Below are positions 1 through 11,903 of a DNA stretch of 64,000 bases, piece by piece. The position numbers were made by a program, and so were the translations under genes. The DNA is from Tamarix chinensis. Lineage: Eukaryota; Streptophyta; Magnoliopsida; Caryophyllales; Tamaricaceae. The notes below the pieces were generated by a model. That model searched no databases and had not been told where the DNA came from. It saw only the letters and a program-made list of their open reading frames with translations. Numbering within the stretch: the stretch's first letter is position 1; each line of letters opens with the position of its first letter. The stretch is taken from NCBI GenBank assembly GCA_030549775.1, contig CM060173.1, positions 36,220,110-36,284,109 of the forward strand, in the 5' to 3' direction.

Positions 1-2544
1 ATAAAGATGGGTTTCCCGGAGACTAACCGCCTGGATTACCATCATTGAGAGTTGTTGAAGTGTTGAACATGCCATTGATTTTATACCAGAAGGTTCATTA
101 CCAAACAAAGCAGCTTATCGATGCAATCCGAAAGAGTCAAAGGAGCTACAAAGACAAGTATAAGAGCTACTTAACTATGGCTATGTAAGAGAAAGTGTGA
201 GCCCATGTTGTGTTCTAGCTTTATTGGTTCTAAGAAGGAAGGTACTTGGAGGATGTATGTTGATTCAAGGGTCGCGAATAACATAACAATCAAGTTCAGA
301 TTTCCCACGCCAACACTTGATGACATGTTAAATGAGCTATATGAAGCAAAGATATTTTCAAAGCTTGATCTAAGGAGTGGATAAGGATGAGGGAAGGTGA
401 TGGATGGAAGACAACCTTTAACACTAAGTATGAGCTCTATGAATGATTGGTGATGCTATTTGGACTATGCAATGCACCAAGTTTATTCATGCTTTTGATG
501 AATGAGGTACTTATAAGTTATACCTTTCCTTGATATTGTTGTTGTGGTTTACCTTGATGATATTCTTGTTTATAGTAAAATCGAATATGATCATTTGTTG
601 TACTTGAGAAAATTGTTTGAGAAACTAAGGAAAGTGAAGCTATATGAGAATCTTGAGAAATGTACTTTTATGATGGAGAGTGTGATATTCTTTAGATATA
701 TTGAAGGATATGGTGTCAGGGTTGATATTTCCAAGGTACAGACAATTCAAACGTATCCTATTCCAAGTAATGTGCACGAAGTAAGGAGCTTCCATGGCTT
801 GGCAACTTTTTATTGGAGGTTTATCAAGGATTTTTCAACAATTGTAGCACATATCACCCAACTCATGAAAAAGAGGGAGTCCAAGTGAAATGAGAATGCA
901 ACTAGAGCTCTTAAGAAGTTGAAGGCAAAGCTTTCTAATACATCGGTATCATCCTTACTTAGCTTTGATAAATTATTTGAAATTGTGATGCTAGTGATAT
1001 AGGTATTGGAGGTATTCTTTCTCATGAGAAGAGGCCAATCCAATTGCTTTCTTTAGTGAGAATTTAAATGGTGCAAAGCTAAACTACTCAACTTATGAAA
1101 AGGAGTTTTATGCCATTATTCGATGCTTGGAGACATAGTCACTATTTTTGAGGCCCAAACCATTTGTGCTACATTCAGATCATGAGAGTTTGAAGTATTT
1201 ACATGGTCAAAAAAAAGTAAATACAAGATATGCTAAGTGGGAGAGCTTCTTGCAAACGTTAGTGTTATAAAACAGGTTGATGGGAAGGAGATTGCGGTAG
1301 ATGATGAACTTTCTAGAAGATCCATAACGCTTACCTTAATGGATGCAAAGTTGCTTAATTTCAAATTATTGAAGGCGATTTATTCCAAAGAAGAAGGCTT
1401 TATTGAGATTTTTGAAGTTTGTAAGAAAAGTGGCAGCAATGGAGCATATGTTACTCAAGATGGTTTTTTATTCAAGCAAAACAAACCATGTGCCTAGATC
1501 CTCAACTCAAGATTTGCTCATCAAAGATATAAATGAAGCCAGAATCATAGGACACTTTGAAGTGAGCAAGATTTTGGAGCTACTTCAAGAATATTTCTAT
1601 TAGCTAAGAATATACAAAAGGATTCAAGCTATGGTTGGAAGGTGTGTTACTTCTCAAAAGAGAAAAAGTTTCTTCCATAAGGGTATTTATGTGCCATTAT
1701 CTATGCCTACTCAATGATAGGAAAGGGTTGGTATGGATTTCATACTTAGATTGCTTAAAACTCAAAGGGGCAAGGACTCTATTATGATGATGGTGGATTG
1801 ATTTTTCAAGATGGTTCATTTCAATTCCTACTACAAAACAGATGATGCTACTCATATTACAAATTTATACTTGGAAGATGTGGTGAGATTGCATGGGGTT
1901 CCAAGAAGCATTGTTAGTGATAGAGATGTGACGTTTCTAAGTTATGTTTGGAAAACTTTATAGCACAAGCTGGGGACGAAATTGTTATTTAGTACATCCT
2001 ACCATCCACAAACCGATGGTCAAACTGAGGTGACCAATAGAACACTTGATACGTTACTAAGGGGATTGGTGAGTAAGAGTACTAGAGACTGGGATATAAA
2101 GCTAGCACATACTAAATTTGCTTATAATAGGAATCCATCACAATCCACAAACATAAGTCCATTCGAAGTGGTGAATGACGTCAATCCATAATTGCCAATC
2201 AATTTGGTCCCATTGAAGAAATGAGAGTTGAAGAACTATAACACACAAGAGAGGGTCAAATTGTTCAAGAAGCTGCATCAACAAGTGAAGTCCAACATTG
2301 ATAAAGCACACCACATACCATGCTCTCATTTCAGAAGACTTGGTTGGGCTACACTTGAGGAAGGAAAGATTTCCTAACCTAAGAAAAAACAAACTCATGC
2401 CACGTTCAAGATCCTCAGAAAGTTTGGAAAGAGTGCTTATGAATTGGATCTACCTGATTCTTAAGGAGGTGTTTCAAGGACATTTAATGTGGATTATGCT
2501 AATGTAGATTTGAGAACAAATTATTATTCTCAACAAAGGGAGAA
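1..2544 (+). pseudogene. Decayed Ty3/gypsy pol (element C), 5' side off the window
   Basis: Translation in shifting frames gives the pol order of a Ty3/gypsy element. RT appears at about 190-560 (ESVSPC, then FSKLDLRSG, then [10 protein letters not shown], the catalytic YxDD box, at 550-580). The RT thumb ([19 protein letters not shown]) is near 780-840, RNase H at about 960-1230, the integrase zinc region at about 1480-1650, and the integrase core at about 1730-2180 ([25 protein letters not shown]). Many stops and frameshifts break it, and the longest open piece is 114 codons. It runs straight into an LTR start at 2545. No chromodomain is visible at the C-terminus. The polyprotein resembles elements B and D and, from memory, the CRM/Reina side of the chromoviruses; the clade is uncertain. 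Gag and protease lie beyond the left edge. It is not functional. Confidence 0.85.
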
Positions 2545-3210
2545 TGATGTAGGGACATGCTTGGCACAAGAAGGGTTAGCTTATTTAACCATGGAGCCCA
2601 TTGAAATAGATTTATTTGAAAACTTGGGTCAAAAGAGCTTAACTGGGCTAAATAAGGTGGTAACATTAATGCATGGATTAAGCCCGAATTAAGAAAGAAC
2701 AAGGAGGTCATTAATTAAAATTTAATGATGCATAGGACAAGGAGATCATTAATTAAAGTTTAAAGATGCACATGAACAACACATGAATAGCGATGTGATT
2801 AAGTCATGAACAGTGCCATGATTAAGGCTAAAATATCTCTTATCTTTTCTTAGCTTAGATTGTTAAGATTTTATTCTAACTTGTTATTTTCACTAGGTAC
2901 ACGTATGGGTATGGCGATGATTGACGTGTCATGTATTACTTTTTATCCTTAATTAGTTTATATAATCTTCGTACGAGAAGATTAATTGGGGAGACACTAA
3001 TTAGCTATATATAACCTACCTCATCACGTTCACCTAATATAGAAGTTGGAATTATTGAATAAAAATTTCAGTTTTAAGTTGATTTCTGTGTGAATTCAAT
3101 TTCCCCTCAATAATCATATATGTGTGAATAATAATTAGGAATCGTGTTAATTAATATCTATGTGAGTTAACTAATAGTAGTTTGTGAGTTTTCTATAACT
3201 CTCAAACACA
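2545..3210 (+). repeat. Probable 3' LTR of element C
   Basis: The LTR starts TGATGTAGGGACATG directly after the end of decayed pol, matching the TGATGTAGGAGCATC start of the element B LTRs. A TATA-like tatatata sits near 3004-3014, followed by AT-rich sequence with AATAAA-like runs. The right boundary is uncertain; I placed it at the CA in ctcaaacaca (3210). With only one copy in the window it cannot be checked against a partner LTR. Confidence 0.5.
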
Positions 3211-3955
3211 TAAAATAACACCCCACCACCCACACCCTATCCATATACATAACGTCTACACCCTTAATTATCATCATCATCCTTTACCACTCCATTAATT
3301 ACACCCAGCTACCACTACGCAGTGAATTTAGCCAATCAATCAAATGAAGCACAAATGTTGCAATTCAACACACAAGCTTCTTGCCATGCATCACTCCCTA
3401 TATTAGGTCTCAGCAACCCAAATCTCCATAAACAACACGCAAATCATCGAGCATAAATTCTGGTTGTAGAGTGTGAATTTGCCAACCACTAGCTGGCATA
3501 ACTGACCTCAATCAACAATTGGATCAAGCCAACGAAATATGTGCTGATAATTCAGGTTACTCCACATAACAACGATAGGAACCTTTTCTTCATCCTAAAC
3601 TTTTCTCTATGTTATTTTCGACCATGATGAGACATTCAAAAAGCTTTTCCGAGTCTTCCCCCATCAAAATCAAGAAGAATAATCATCACATTGTAATCAA
3701 GAGGGAACAATTGGAAACTGAGTTAAAGCACACTAAAGCTGAATTCTGGCAAGCAAGCAAAAGCAAAACGAGCAAGTGGACCAGGTTCTTCAATATGTTA
3801 GCGTTTAGCCAAAGTACAAAAAAGTTCAACAACCATACCCACCAATTTATTAAGCCGAATATTAGTAGTATCTTAAAATTTAGCTAATTTCTCAACCTTG
3901 AGCTAAAGAGCTTGAAAATCTTCATTCATGACCATAGTAAAATAAAGGAGCAAGA
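3211..3955. other. Unassigned spacer between gypsy remnants
   Basis: There is no recognisable gene. One open frame of 92 codons (3609-3887, plus) is Lys/Ser/Asn-rich, has no domain I recognise and has low-complexity composition. It may be decayed gag sequence of the gypsy remnant that follows, but I see no gag motif. Confidence 0.4.
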
Positions 3956-5448
3956 GTTGGCTAGTAATGCTAATATTCATGTACAAAGGTTTCTTGTCGA
4001 CAACGGAAGTATCTTGGATATAATTTTGTCAAGCTATCTAAAAAGTGCCTTAGAAGCACCAACATTTTCCTCCCCAACATTATAGGAGCCACTACTAAGG
4101 TATAAGGTAGAGTTCAATTGTCTCTTACACCGGGACTTAGAAGGACGAGCACCACCACCAAACTTACCTTTTATGATGCCGAATGCACCTTAAGAGTATA
4201 ATGTTGTGCTTGGAAGGCCAACATTACATTTGCAAAATGCAACTATTGAGGTGGCTTAATGTAATATAAGACGCCAAGTGGGAGCTAAGTGAGGAGAAAT
4301 ACAAAGATATCTAAATGACCGCCGAAGGTCCAATCTATTGATGTTGTCGAGGATGGGTCAATGCAAGAGGAGGAAAATTTGGGAGGAAAACTCATAGCAA
4401 AAGAACCTAAGATTCCAATGCAATATTGGGGTTGATAGTCAAAGGACCTTAGCATGTCAAAAGGCTAAAGTTCACCAAAGGGATCTAAGAATAATTCCTA
4501 GGTAAAGGAAATAAGAACCTGGTCAAAACTATTGATCATCTTTCTTCAACTAACCGTTACACGAGCTCTCCAAACAAAGTCATGATGTATTTGCTCAGGC
4601 AATATCCTATATGGAAGATATACAACATAGGCTTGATACAATACCTCATAATAAATCAATAGTATAACAGAATAGATGGTAATCCTTTAGCAAGATTTAT
4701 ATATGTCTATTTTAGAAAAATTTAAGCCCCTTTGTGATATAATACGCCATAATTTCTCATGTAATTTCAACCACTCTATAGTAGAAGTGACAAACAAGTC
4801 ATAGGGGTTATATTCAACTCAGCCAAATTGAAATATGTTACCAAAGTACACAGCTTCCATGGTCCAATCTCTTTTTATTGCCCGTTCATCTACAATTTTA
4901 GTTCCATTATGTTCCCCTTTAGTTTGAAGAAGGGATTACACAAGATTCCTAAAGCCATTAATTAAGGCTCATGTTCTTAGGCATTCAAACTTTACTAAGG
5001 TATTCAACGTTCAATGTAATGCTTGTGAGATAGATATAATAGTGTTAGGTCAAAAAGGAAACCCAAAACATTATTTAGTGAGAAACTCAATGCATCTAAA
5101 TAGAAGTAAACCATCCATCTTTGGTTATATGTTTTGGTTAGGTACCTCCATCATTTACAAGTATTACCTTTCACCCCAAGACATTGTAGCTTGTTTTGAT
5201 CATCTAGCCTTAGAATATTACACAATGAGAGAACTTCTAAGAATGCTAGATAGCTCAAAATCTTATAGGAGAATACCTTCTTCCAAAACAACATTTAGGT
5301 CCAAAACATGGAGTATTATGGCTACAACCTTTAATAAGATAAAGGAGGATTACCCTACTAATTACTTTAGTCATGACTACCAAGAAGTCTCTAATAGTAA
5401 TCATAAGGATTTTGTTGGCTACGTGATTCATGATGGGCATCTTTATAG
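3956..5448 (+). pseudogene. Decayed Ty3/gypsy protease to RNase H remnant
   Basis: A retroviral-type aspartic protease signature is readable at about 3975-4030 (VQRFLVDNGS, the D-x-G-S equivalent), followed by EYNVVLGRPTLH-like residues near 4195-4225, a typical gypsy protease C-terminal motif. Between 4260 and 4800 little can be aligned. From about 4820 the RT thumb (KVHSFHGPISFY) and an RNase H (QCNACEID, then LGQKGNP, then a decayed LFSEKLNASK) appear, leading into pre-integrase sequence (FVGYVIHDGHLYS) that is cut at 5448 by a hAT-like MITE. There are many stops. The open stretch 5042-5590 mixes this remnant and the MITE and is not a gene. Confidence 0.7.
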
Positions 5449-6009
5449 TATACAATTAAATAGCGGTGTCGTTATAGTGTACCAGCTGCTATTTAGCAAT
5501 TTTTGGGTCAACCATCACCCAAAATTAAAGATACGCTACAGTTTTAAATTTTCACATTTTCTAGCTGATAAATCGCCAGTAAATCACTGATAAATTAAAA
5601 ATATCAGTAATCAATCACGATTTATTAAGAATTATTAAATCTACTTAAAAGAACATGCATGATAATTTCTTCTATTTATTTACTATATATATATCTTGGA
5701 TCAAGTTAGTATTAAATTACAATAAAGTACTCTTATTTATTACCTTCACACATGCCACTAAATAACATGTATTTTTTCATTATAATGCAAATTTAGAGTT
5801 ATTAGCATAATTTAACATATAATGACTCACTTAAATGTTCTAATATAATATAAAACACTAATTTATTGAATATTTATATTCAACTAATTAATTAATAATA
5901 ATTAGAGTATATGGTAAAATAAAAATAAAAAATCATGCTGTGGCTGCAACACATAATTTATCGTTCGCAACACTCCAATACTGCAACACCACAACTGCGA
6001 TTATATCTC
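5449..6009 (-). mobile_element. hAT-like MITE, copy 1, inserted in gypsy pol
   Basis: This is the reverse-complement relative of the MITE at 9764-10342. The shared order is a terminal AATTAAAT block with CGG, a GGGTC-containing GC-rich patch with gatacgctac, then a run of ATCGG/GATAAAT-type subrepeats, then an AT-rich core containing tatatatatcttggatcaagtt, then gctgcaac and accacaact at the far end. The right end is degraded. Flanking ctttatag (5441-5448) and ctttttaa (6010-6017) could be a decayed 8-bp duplication (6 of 8). Gypsy pol reading is continuous across the insertion, with pre-integrase residues on both sides. It has no transposase. Confidence 0.72.
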
Positions 6010-6017
6010 CTTTTTAA

Positions 6018-6690
6018 AAATTCAAGGTTATGCGTTCCCCAATCCTTATACTGATACCTTATTTGGAGTTGTATACCAGGGACCTTGCTAGTCACCTCAG
6101 TATGGATCATACCATTACATTAGTACATGCTCATAGCGATAGAATGCTAACTCTGTCATATCCCAATGTACCAATTAGTCAAAAACTAGAAAGCAAAACA
6201 CAAGTTTATATACTCCTTTTCCTGTTCCCATTAGCCATGAAAGGATCTTGAACTTTATTCTAGGTATCCTAAAACATCTAGAGATCATGATATGATTCTT
6301 GTCATGGTTGATAAGTTCTCTAAGATGGCTCATTTCATACACTGAAGTAAGACTTCCAATGTTGTTCACATTACTAATAGGTTTTCCAAGAGTAAGAAAG
6401 ATTCATGGTTTTTCTTCTTCCATAGTGTTTGATAGAGAATTTAGATTCATCTAATAGTTTTGGAAGACACTTTAGGCACCAAATAAGACCCAATTGAAGT
6501 TTTTACTACTCACTATCTACAAATTGATGGTCAAACTAAGTTGGCAAAGAGAAGTGTAGGTGAACTTGTTCGTTGTCTTGTTAGAGATTAACCTCTTACT
6601 TGGGAGGGATTTAGTGGTGCCCATGATTAAGTTTGTTTATAACCATAAATCTAATTCATATTCCACAATAAAGAATTCTTTTTAAATATG
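6018..6690 (+). pseudogene. Decayed gypsy integrase, continuation beyond the MITE
   Basis: This continues the remnant broken at 5448. A zinc-region-like stretch (LYTRDLASHLSMDHTITLV) falls at about 6070-6125. An integrase core start (MILVMVDKFSKMAHFIH) is at about 6290-6345, and the DGQT box with flanking residues at about 6520-6545. Stops are frequent. It ends near 6690, where a gypsy remnant of the opposite strand begins. Confidence 0.7.
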
Positions 6691-6719
6691 ACCAAAATTA
6701 GTACAAGATGAATAATCAT

Positions 6720-8391
6720 CCTTTATCTTATCAAAGTTAGTAGGCCTAATACTCCACTCTTACATCACTAACGGACACCACCGATCCTACTAAAAGCATC
6801 AACTACCCTATTTTTGGCACCTAAATAATGTTTTTGGAAGAAAGTTTACTCTCTTAAGGACTCAAGCCATCTAGAGGAAGTTCTCTCTCCAAAATCAAAT
6901 GTTCTAAGGCTAAATGATCATAATGGATGATGTACTTATATTTAGATACATAGAGTTTCTCACTAAATAATGCTATATGGTGTCCTTCCTGACCTAATAC
7001 TCATCTTATACCTAATAAGCCTCAGAGACCTTACTAAAGTCACAATGTCAAAGAACGGGGCTTCAAATCATACATTTCTCAATTTCTTTAAAGTGTGTAA
7101 AGGCTTTAGGAGGTTAATAATAAAATTGCAGACAAAACGGTAAAATATACTAGATCCTGGAGGTTATGCATTTCTAAGACAAATTTTGGCATGTGGCATT
7201 GCTTAATAGCTCTAGTTTTTTTACTGTCATAGAAATTCATTGAGAGGAAACAATGAAGCCTACAAAAATAACTTGAGACACAGAAAGATGGAACATTTCT
7301 TGAGGTTAGCATAAAGATTAGCTCTCAAAGAGTAGCAAAGACTTGTCAAAGATGGTCCAAGTGTTCTCCCTTAGACTTAATGTAGAATAAAATGTCATTG
7401 AAATACACAATGAGAAATTTCCCTACGAATAATAGTCAGAGGTGTCACCAACCTCATGAATGTGTTAGGGTCATTCAATAACCCAAAAGCCATCACCACT
7501 AAAAGAGCCCATCTTATGCCTTAAAAGTTGTTATTTGCTCACAGCCTAAAACAAATCTAGTGATAACCCACTACTTAATGCAATCTTAAATTAATAACTA
7601 GAGCCAACTAGGGCATCTACCATGTCCTCTAGGATAGGAAATCTATACTTAATTGTAATTTTGTTAACAGTTCAATCATCCACACATTCTATAATATGTC
7701 TTTCTTAGGTTTTGGTAAAGAATGTATAGCACAAGGGATCATAGCTATATCTCATTAAAGAGTCCTCAATGGATAAGATCAATGACATATTGAATGTCTT
7801 ATCATATGTGGTAACTCTTCAAGACTACATTAGAGAAATCAATCAATCATCCAATAATCCTTTAACCTTTAGTAGAAATAGGTAAAGTGGAATTCAAGGA
7901 GACCTCCTTAGCAAAGGAAAACACAAAGTTGTTTTGCTTGGTTTCCGGTGGATAACACTAGAGGTACTGATGTGAATTTCTATTCTTAATAGTTTCCTCA
8001 AGAATAGAAGTGGTATTGGGAGGGGAAGGTTCTCAAGGATAAAAATGATACATTTTCCCTTGAAAAAATGAGTGCAGTGTCAACAATCAATCTTAGCTGA
8101 ATGATCACAAAGCTAAGGTCTATCATAAAGAATGTGGACGACATCCATGGAAACTATATCTTCCTTAAAGTTTTGGCCTAAATGGAAGGGAGCTATAGGC
8201 ATCTCTGGTTAATGGAAATAATGTATTAAGCTAAGAAATTGTAAAAGGATTAGGAAGAGGATCAGTCTTTTTATGGCATTCCATAATACCTCCATTTATA
8301 ACCAATTTAGCATATTTTCCATTAAATCTAAACAAAGTGTAGAAAATGGAAGTCCGCTTCCACTCACTGAAAAGAGTACCCTAGGGGAGAG
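6720..8391 (-). pseudogene. Decayed Ty3/gypsy protease-RT-RNase H remnant
   Basis: Read on minus. The region 8330-8050 holds a protease-like segment (NGKYAKLVINGG, later MDVVHILYDRP, compare MDACHILLGRP in the family). RT follows at about 7760-7330 with the PCA-LPKPKKD region, a decayed MPFG box (VMAFGLLNDPNTFMRL) near 7440-7500, and the catalytic box as VYFNDILFYI near 7390-7425, where the first Asp of YxDD reads as Asn. RNase H (VLGQEGHHIALFSEKL) falls at about 6950-7010 and ends near 6780. The RNase H part is clearly related to the plus-strand copy at 5040. It is heavily frameshifted and interrupted at 8392-8667 by a MITE. Confidence 0.72.
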
Positions 8392-8667
8392 CAAGCAATA
8401 AAATCGCGGTCGTGGTATCAAAGCGTCGCGAACAATATTTTATATGTCGCGGTTGTTGCAGCATGATTTTTTTTTCACAATAAGTATTAGCAAATACCAG
8501 TAAATATCGGTAGAATATTGGCAAATATCAGTCAATAACCGATATATCATCGATAAATATGTGAAATTCTAAATCCGTCGCGTATCGCCAATTTCGCATA
8601 TCGGCTGACCCAAAATCCAATAAATATCGGCCAATATTGCGTATCGGGACCGATATTTAATTGTATG
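8392..8667 (+). mobile_element. hAT-like MITE, copy 2 (short form)
   Basis: At 276 bp this is about half the length of its relatives. It begins caagcaataaaatcgcgg and ends gaccgatatttaattgtatg, matching the ends of the 579-bp copy at 9764-10342 in the same orientation. Between the ends it keeps the gtcgcggttgttgcagcatg block and the ATATCGG/CGATAAATAT subrepeat block, but lacks the long AT-rich core. Flanks ggggagag (8384-8391) and ggggtaag (8668-8675) fit a decayed 8-bp duplication (6 of 8). Confidence 0.75.
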
Positions 8668-9755
8668 GGGGTAAGAACACACATTACAATACTCATCTAG
8701 TGGAAAATCAAAGAGTCCTAATAATATTACATAGTAAAGCATCATCCTCCTCTAGTCCATCATCATCATCACCTAAGTAGTTACTTGGTTAAAATATAAA
8801 ATCCTCAATAGGTAAACCATCATACTCATACAATAAAACAATGGTACAGTCGGGACAAAGAGATTGTTATGGCACTAGATAAAATTGATGGTGTTGGATC
8901 AACTAGTTAAAGCAAAACTAAAAGTATTGGATTGGGAGGCATTCTAACAAGAATCATTGGAATGGAAGGTTGAATATCGAGTGGAAGAGCATTTGAAATG
9001 CTTCTCAAATTCAAGAGACAGCGTAAAAGTTTCTTCTACACATGTTGGGTTACGAAACTTAACATTCCCCTAATAGACTCCCTAAGACCATTGATGTACC
9101 TAAAGAGGATAATGTTGGTAGTTTTATAGGGTAGTCACATCTTATAGAATAAGAGCTCCACAATCAATGAAAAGATTTAGGTCATGAGTTGCATCATAAG
9201 AGCTTATGTCAACTTTGACCTTTCTAGTAATATCATCCTCATAATTAAGATAGAATATATATTATGACAATTGGATTTTCTATGATGGTTTCCATAGAGA
9301 GGTGTGTGTGTATCCTTCCCCATTTGAATCATTGAAGTTAGGTGATACTAAATGTCATTAAGACCTAAGGTCCTATTTTGTGGAGGAGCTTAACATCAAA
9401 AAAGATAGGGGATCCATAAACACTATGGCTTGAGGGATGCTAGGAGTTGCCCCACTAATTAAGGGGCATATTCATCCATGGGACATTTTTCAATCCTCTT
9501 TTCCACATCTTTAGTTAACTTAAAGTACCAATTATCCTAGTTGGTCCATACAGGAAGGATCGGATCACGAAACTTCTAGAAGACGAAGGTCTTTTTTTTA
9601 TTATCTTTCCTTTTTCAATTGAAATAAAACTATAGATGACTTGACATAAGTAATTGTGTGGGTTTCCATGATTCCTCATTCCTAAACCTTAGGTCATAAA
9701 TGATAAAATTACTAAAAGAAATCATTGCATATGTATGACAACATTTGTGTGGGAC
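8668..9755 (-). pseudogene. Decayed gypsy gag remnant
   Basis: On minus, about 9250-9150 reads YEDDITRKVKVDISSYDATHDLN, which resembles the conserved gypsy gag core (KVDIPSFDG-x-HDP). The orientation and order (gag here, then protease and RT at lower coordinates) fit the same minus-strand element as 6720-8391, split by the short MITE. The remainder is too decayed to assign. Confidence 0.5.
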
Positions 9756-9763
9756 CCTACGAA

Positions 9764-10342
9764 CAACCAATTAAATCGCGGACACGGTTGTGGTGACACG
9801 TTATCAAAGCATCGCGAACGATAGTTATTGTCGCAATTGTCGCAGCATGAATTTTATTTTTATTTCACCATATACTCTAATTATTATTTATTGATCGTTT
9901 GAACATAAATATACAATAAACTAGCGTTTTATATTATATTAGAAGTATTAAAGTGAGTCATTATAAGCTAAATTTTCCTAATAACCCTAAATTTACCTTA
10001 GAATGAAAAAAGTTATGTTATTTAATAGTAAATGTGAAGATAATAAATTTATTATGATTCAATAGTAACTCGATCCAAGATATATATAGTAAATGAATAA
10101 AAAAATTTATCATGCATGCTTTTTTTAGTAGATTTAAGAATTATCAATAAATTGCCAATTTATCCGCGATTTATCCCGATTCATCGGTGATATTTTCCGA
10201 TTTATAGGTAATACTAATTTATCGGCCGATAAAATGTTAAATTTTAAAACCGTAGCGTATCGCTAATGTTGCGTCGCAGCCGACCCAAAAACAGCTAAAC
10301 AACGACCGCTATGCTATAGCGGGACCGTTATTTAATTACATG
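9764..10342 (+). mobile_element. hAT-like MITE, copy 3, perfect 8-bp TSD
   Basis: This 579-bp element is bounded by a perfect 8-bp direct repeat CCTACGAA (9756-9763 and 10343-10350). The ends are imperfect inverted repeats: caaccaattaaatcgcgg at the left and, read inward from the right, catgtaattaaataacgg. An 8-bp duplication and CA-starting ends are the hallmark of the hAT superfamily. The interior is non-coding: GC-rich patches near both ends, ATCGG/GATAAAT subrepeats at about 10140-10230, and an AT-rich core. No transposase was found, so it is non-autonomous. Confidence 0.85.
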
Positions 10343-10350
10343 CCTACGAA

Positions 10351-11765
10351 TCCTTACTCCAAAGCCTCAAATTCTAAAATGATAGTGCAAATTTTTATTT
10401 TTATTTTAATCCAACAAATAAAATATGAAAATAAGATAAATGGTGAGTTATGCTAAATAATAAAGAAGACAAACTCACCCTATGCATGTCACAAAGATAA
10501 AGACATTAAGAAACATACTAAATCAAATAAACAAGTTTCCTATTTATTTATTTTTTGAACAAATAGAAAAGAGCCTAAAATATATGTTAAATAAGCTAAA
10601 TAATTGAGATAAAAGTCAACTCTCAAGTGAAACCCTAACCTTTCAAAAATCAAAGATTCTGCCAAACCTCCAAGTTTGAATGTAAGACGAAGATTGCCTG
10701 TGTTTGACCATAAAAAAACCTATAATTTTTCCCCTTTTTTTCTCTTTTTTATAATAGGAAAAACATAGTAAGACAAAAGACTCAACCAAAACGTTCCTCT
10801 TCAACCAAGCAAATCACAGAGACATGGTTGTTGCTATTGGTGACAAGCTTCAACAGCAATGGAGAAGGCAACAAAAGGCAATGTCAGGCCTAGCGAAGGA
10901 TTTGTGATTGTTGCTCGTGGGACACGACAAGCAGCGGTGCGGTGCACACTTAGTTCAAAATTTCACAAGTTGCTAACACTAGTCAACTAGATTTCAAAGC
11001 CAAATTTCCCAATCTAATGTGTTTAAATCCCTCACACACCCTCAAATCTCTCTTGTACACTTGATTCAAACTCTAATTCATGTGTATTATACTCATTTTC
11101 TCCAATCTCTCTTGAATTGAGCTAGAGAAAATATTATGTTTAGGGTTTAAATCTAAATTGATCAATTGGGGAAAGAATTGGATGAAGTAGGGATGAACTA
11201 AATTAGGGTTTTTCCAATTATTTTTTTCTTTTTCCTTTTTTTTTTTGCAGATGAATTGGCAATGGAATTATATTTGGCAACAAAGTACGGGGATTGAAGT
11301 TTTGGTTGAGCCTACAAAAACCATGTTCTACGTCAACCCCCTCAGCCACTCATTCAAGCAAAATTCAATGTTTGTAGCTCAACCCTGCAGAGTCTCAACA
11401 GCTTGCTGGTGGGTTCTGCAAAAGTAGATGATATGTGAGCTTTAGAGCCCTCATAACACATTGGACCTTTTTAAAGCCCACAAACGACCATCTAATGCCC
11501 CCCATGCTACTACACCCCCAAAGGCCAAACCCAATAGGGACTCACATATTCTCATGCACATATACACCATTTTACTTTATCTCTTTTATCTCTCATTGTA
11601 AGCTCACACATTCTCGTTCCCTTAGTTCCAATACAATTGGACTCTTGGCCCTCTTCTACTTCTCAAACTACAGAAAGCTAGCCCACATTTTAATAAAACT
11701 CCATTTTACCCCGTCTTACTACTCTCCTTCGGTTATCATTATGCAAAAACATGTAATATGCTTGT
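10351..11765. other. Non-coding stretch, nothing recognised
   Basis: AT-rich sequence without a recognised gene, LTR or transposase. A poly-pyrimidine run ending in tgcag followed by an ATG-initiated 60-codon frame (11245-11427) looks superficially like an acceptor site plus exon, but the peptide resembles nothing I know. If the ICDH gene on minus is intact, this region would belong to its third intron; no further ICDH exon is visible here. Confidence 0.5.
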
Positions 11766-11789
11766 CATATATACAACTACACAGGCATT

Positions 11790-11833
11790 ATACACACACA
11801 CACACATATATATATATAGACACACACACACAC

Positions 11834-11864
<31 letters not shown>

Positions 11865-11882
11865 TAGATAGATATAGATATT
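11790..11882. repeat. Compound microsatellite (AC/AT/GATA/GACA)
   Basis: In order: an (AC)n run, a short (AT)n run, a second (AC)n run, then (GATA)n, (GACA)n and (GATA)n blocks. It ends 21 bp before the end of ICDH exon 3, inside its third intron in the minus-strand reading. The nested tetranucleotide switch GATA-GACA-GATA suggests expansion with point changes inside the array. Confidence 0.95.
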
Positions 11883-11903
11883 CGGTTACTTTAAAAAACT
11901 TAC

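Noticed and set aside
5042..5590. 182-codon ORF as a gene
   Set aside because: It crosses the junction between a gypsy remnant and a MITE and matches RNase H-like residues only in part and in a shifted frame.
11245..11427. Possible exon after a poly-pyrimidine tgcag
   Set aside because: The 60-codon peptide resembles nothing known and no partner exon or donor is evident on plus.
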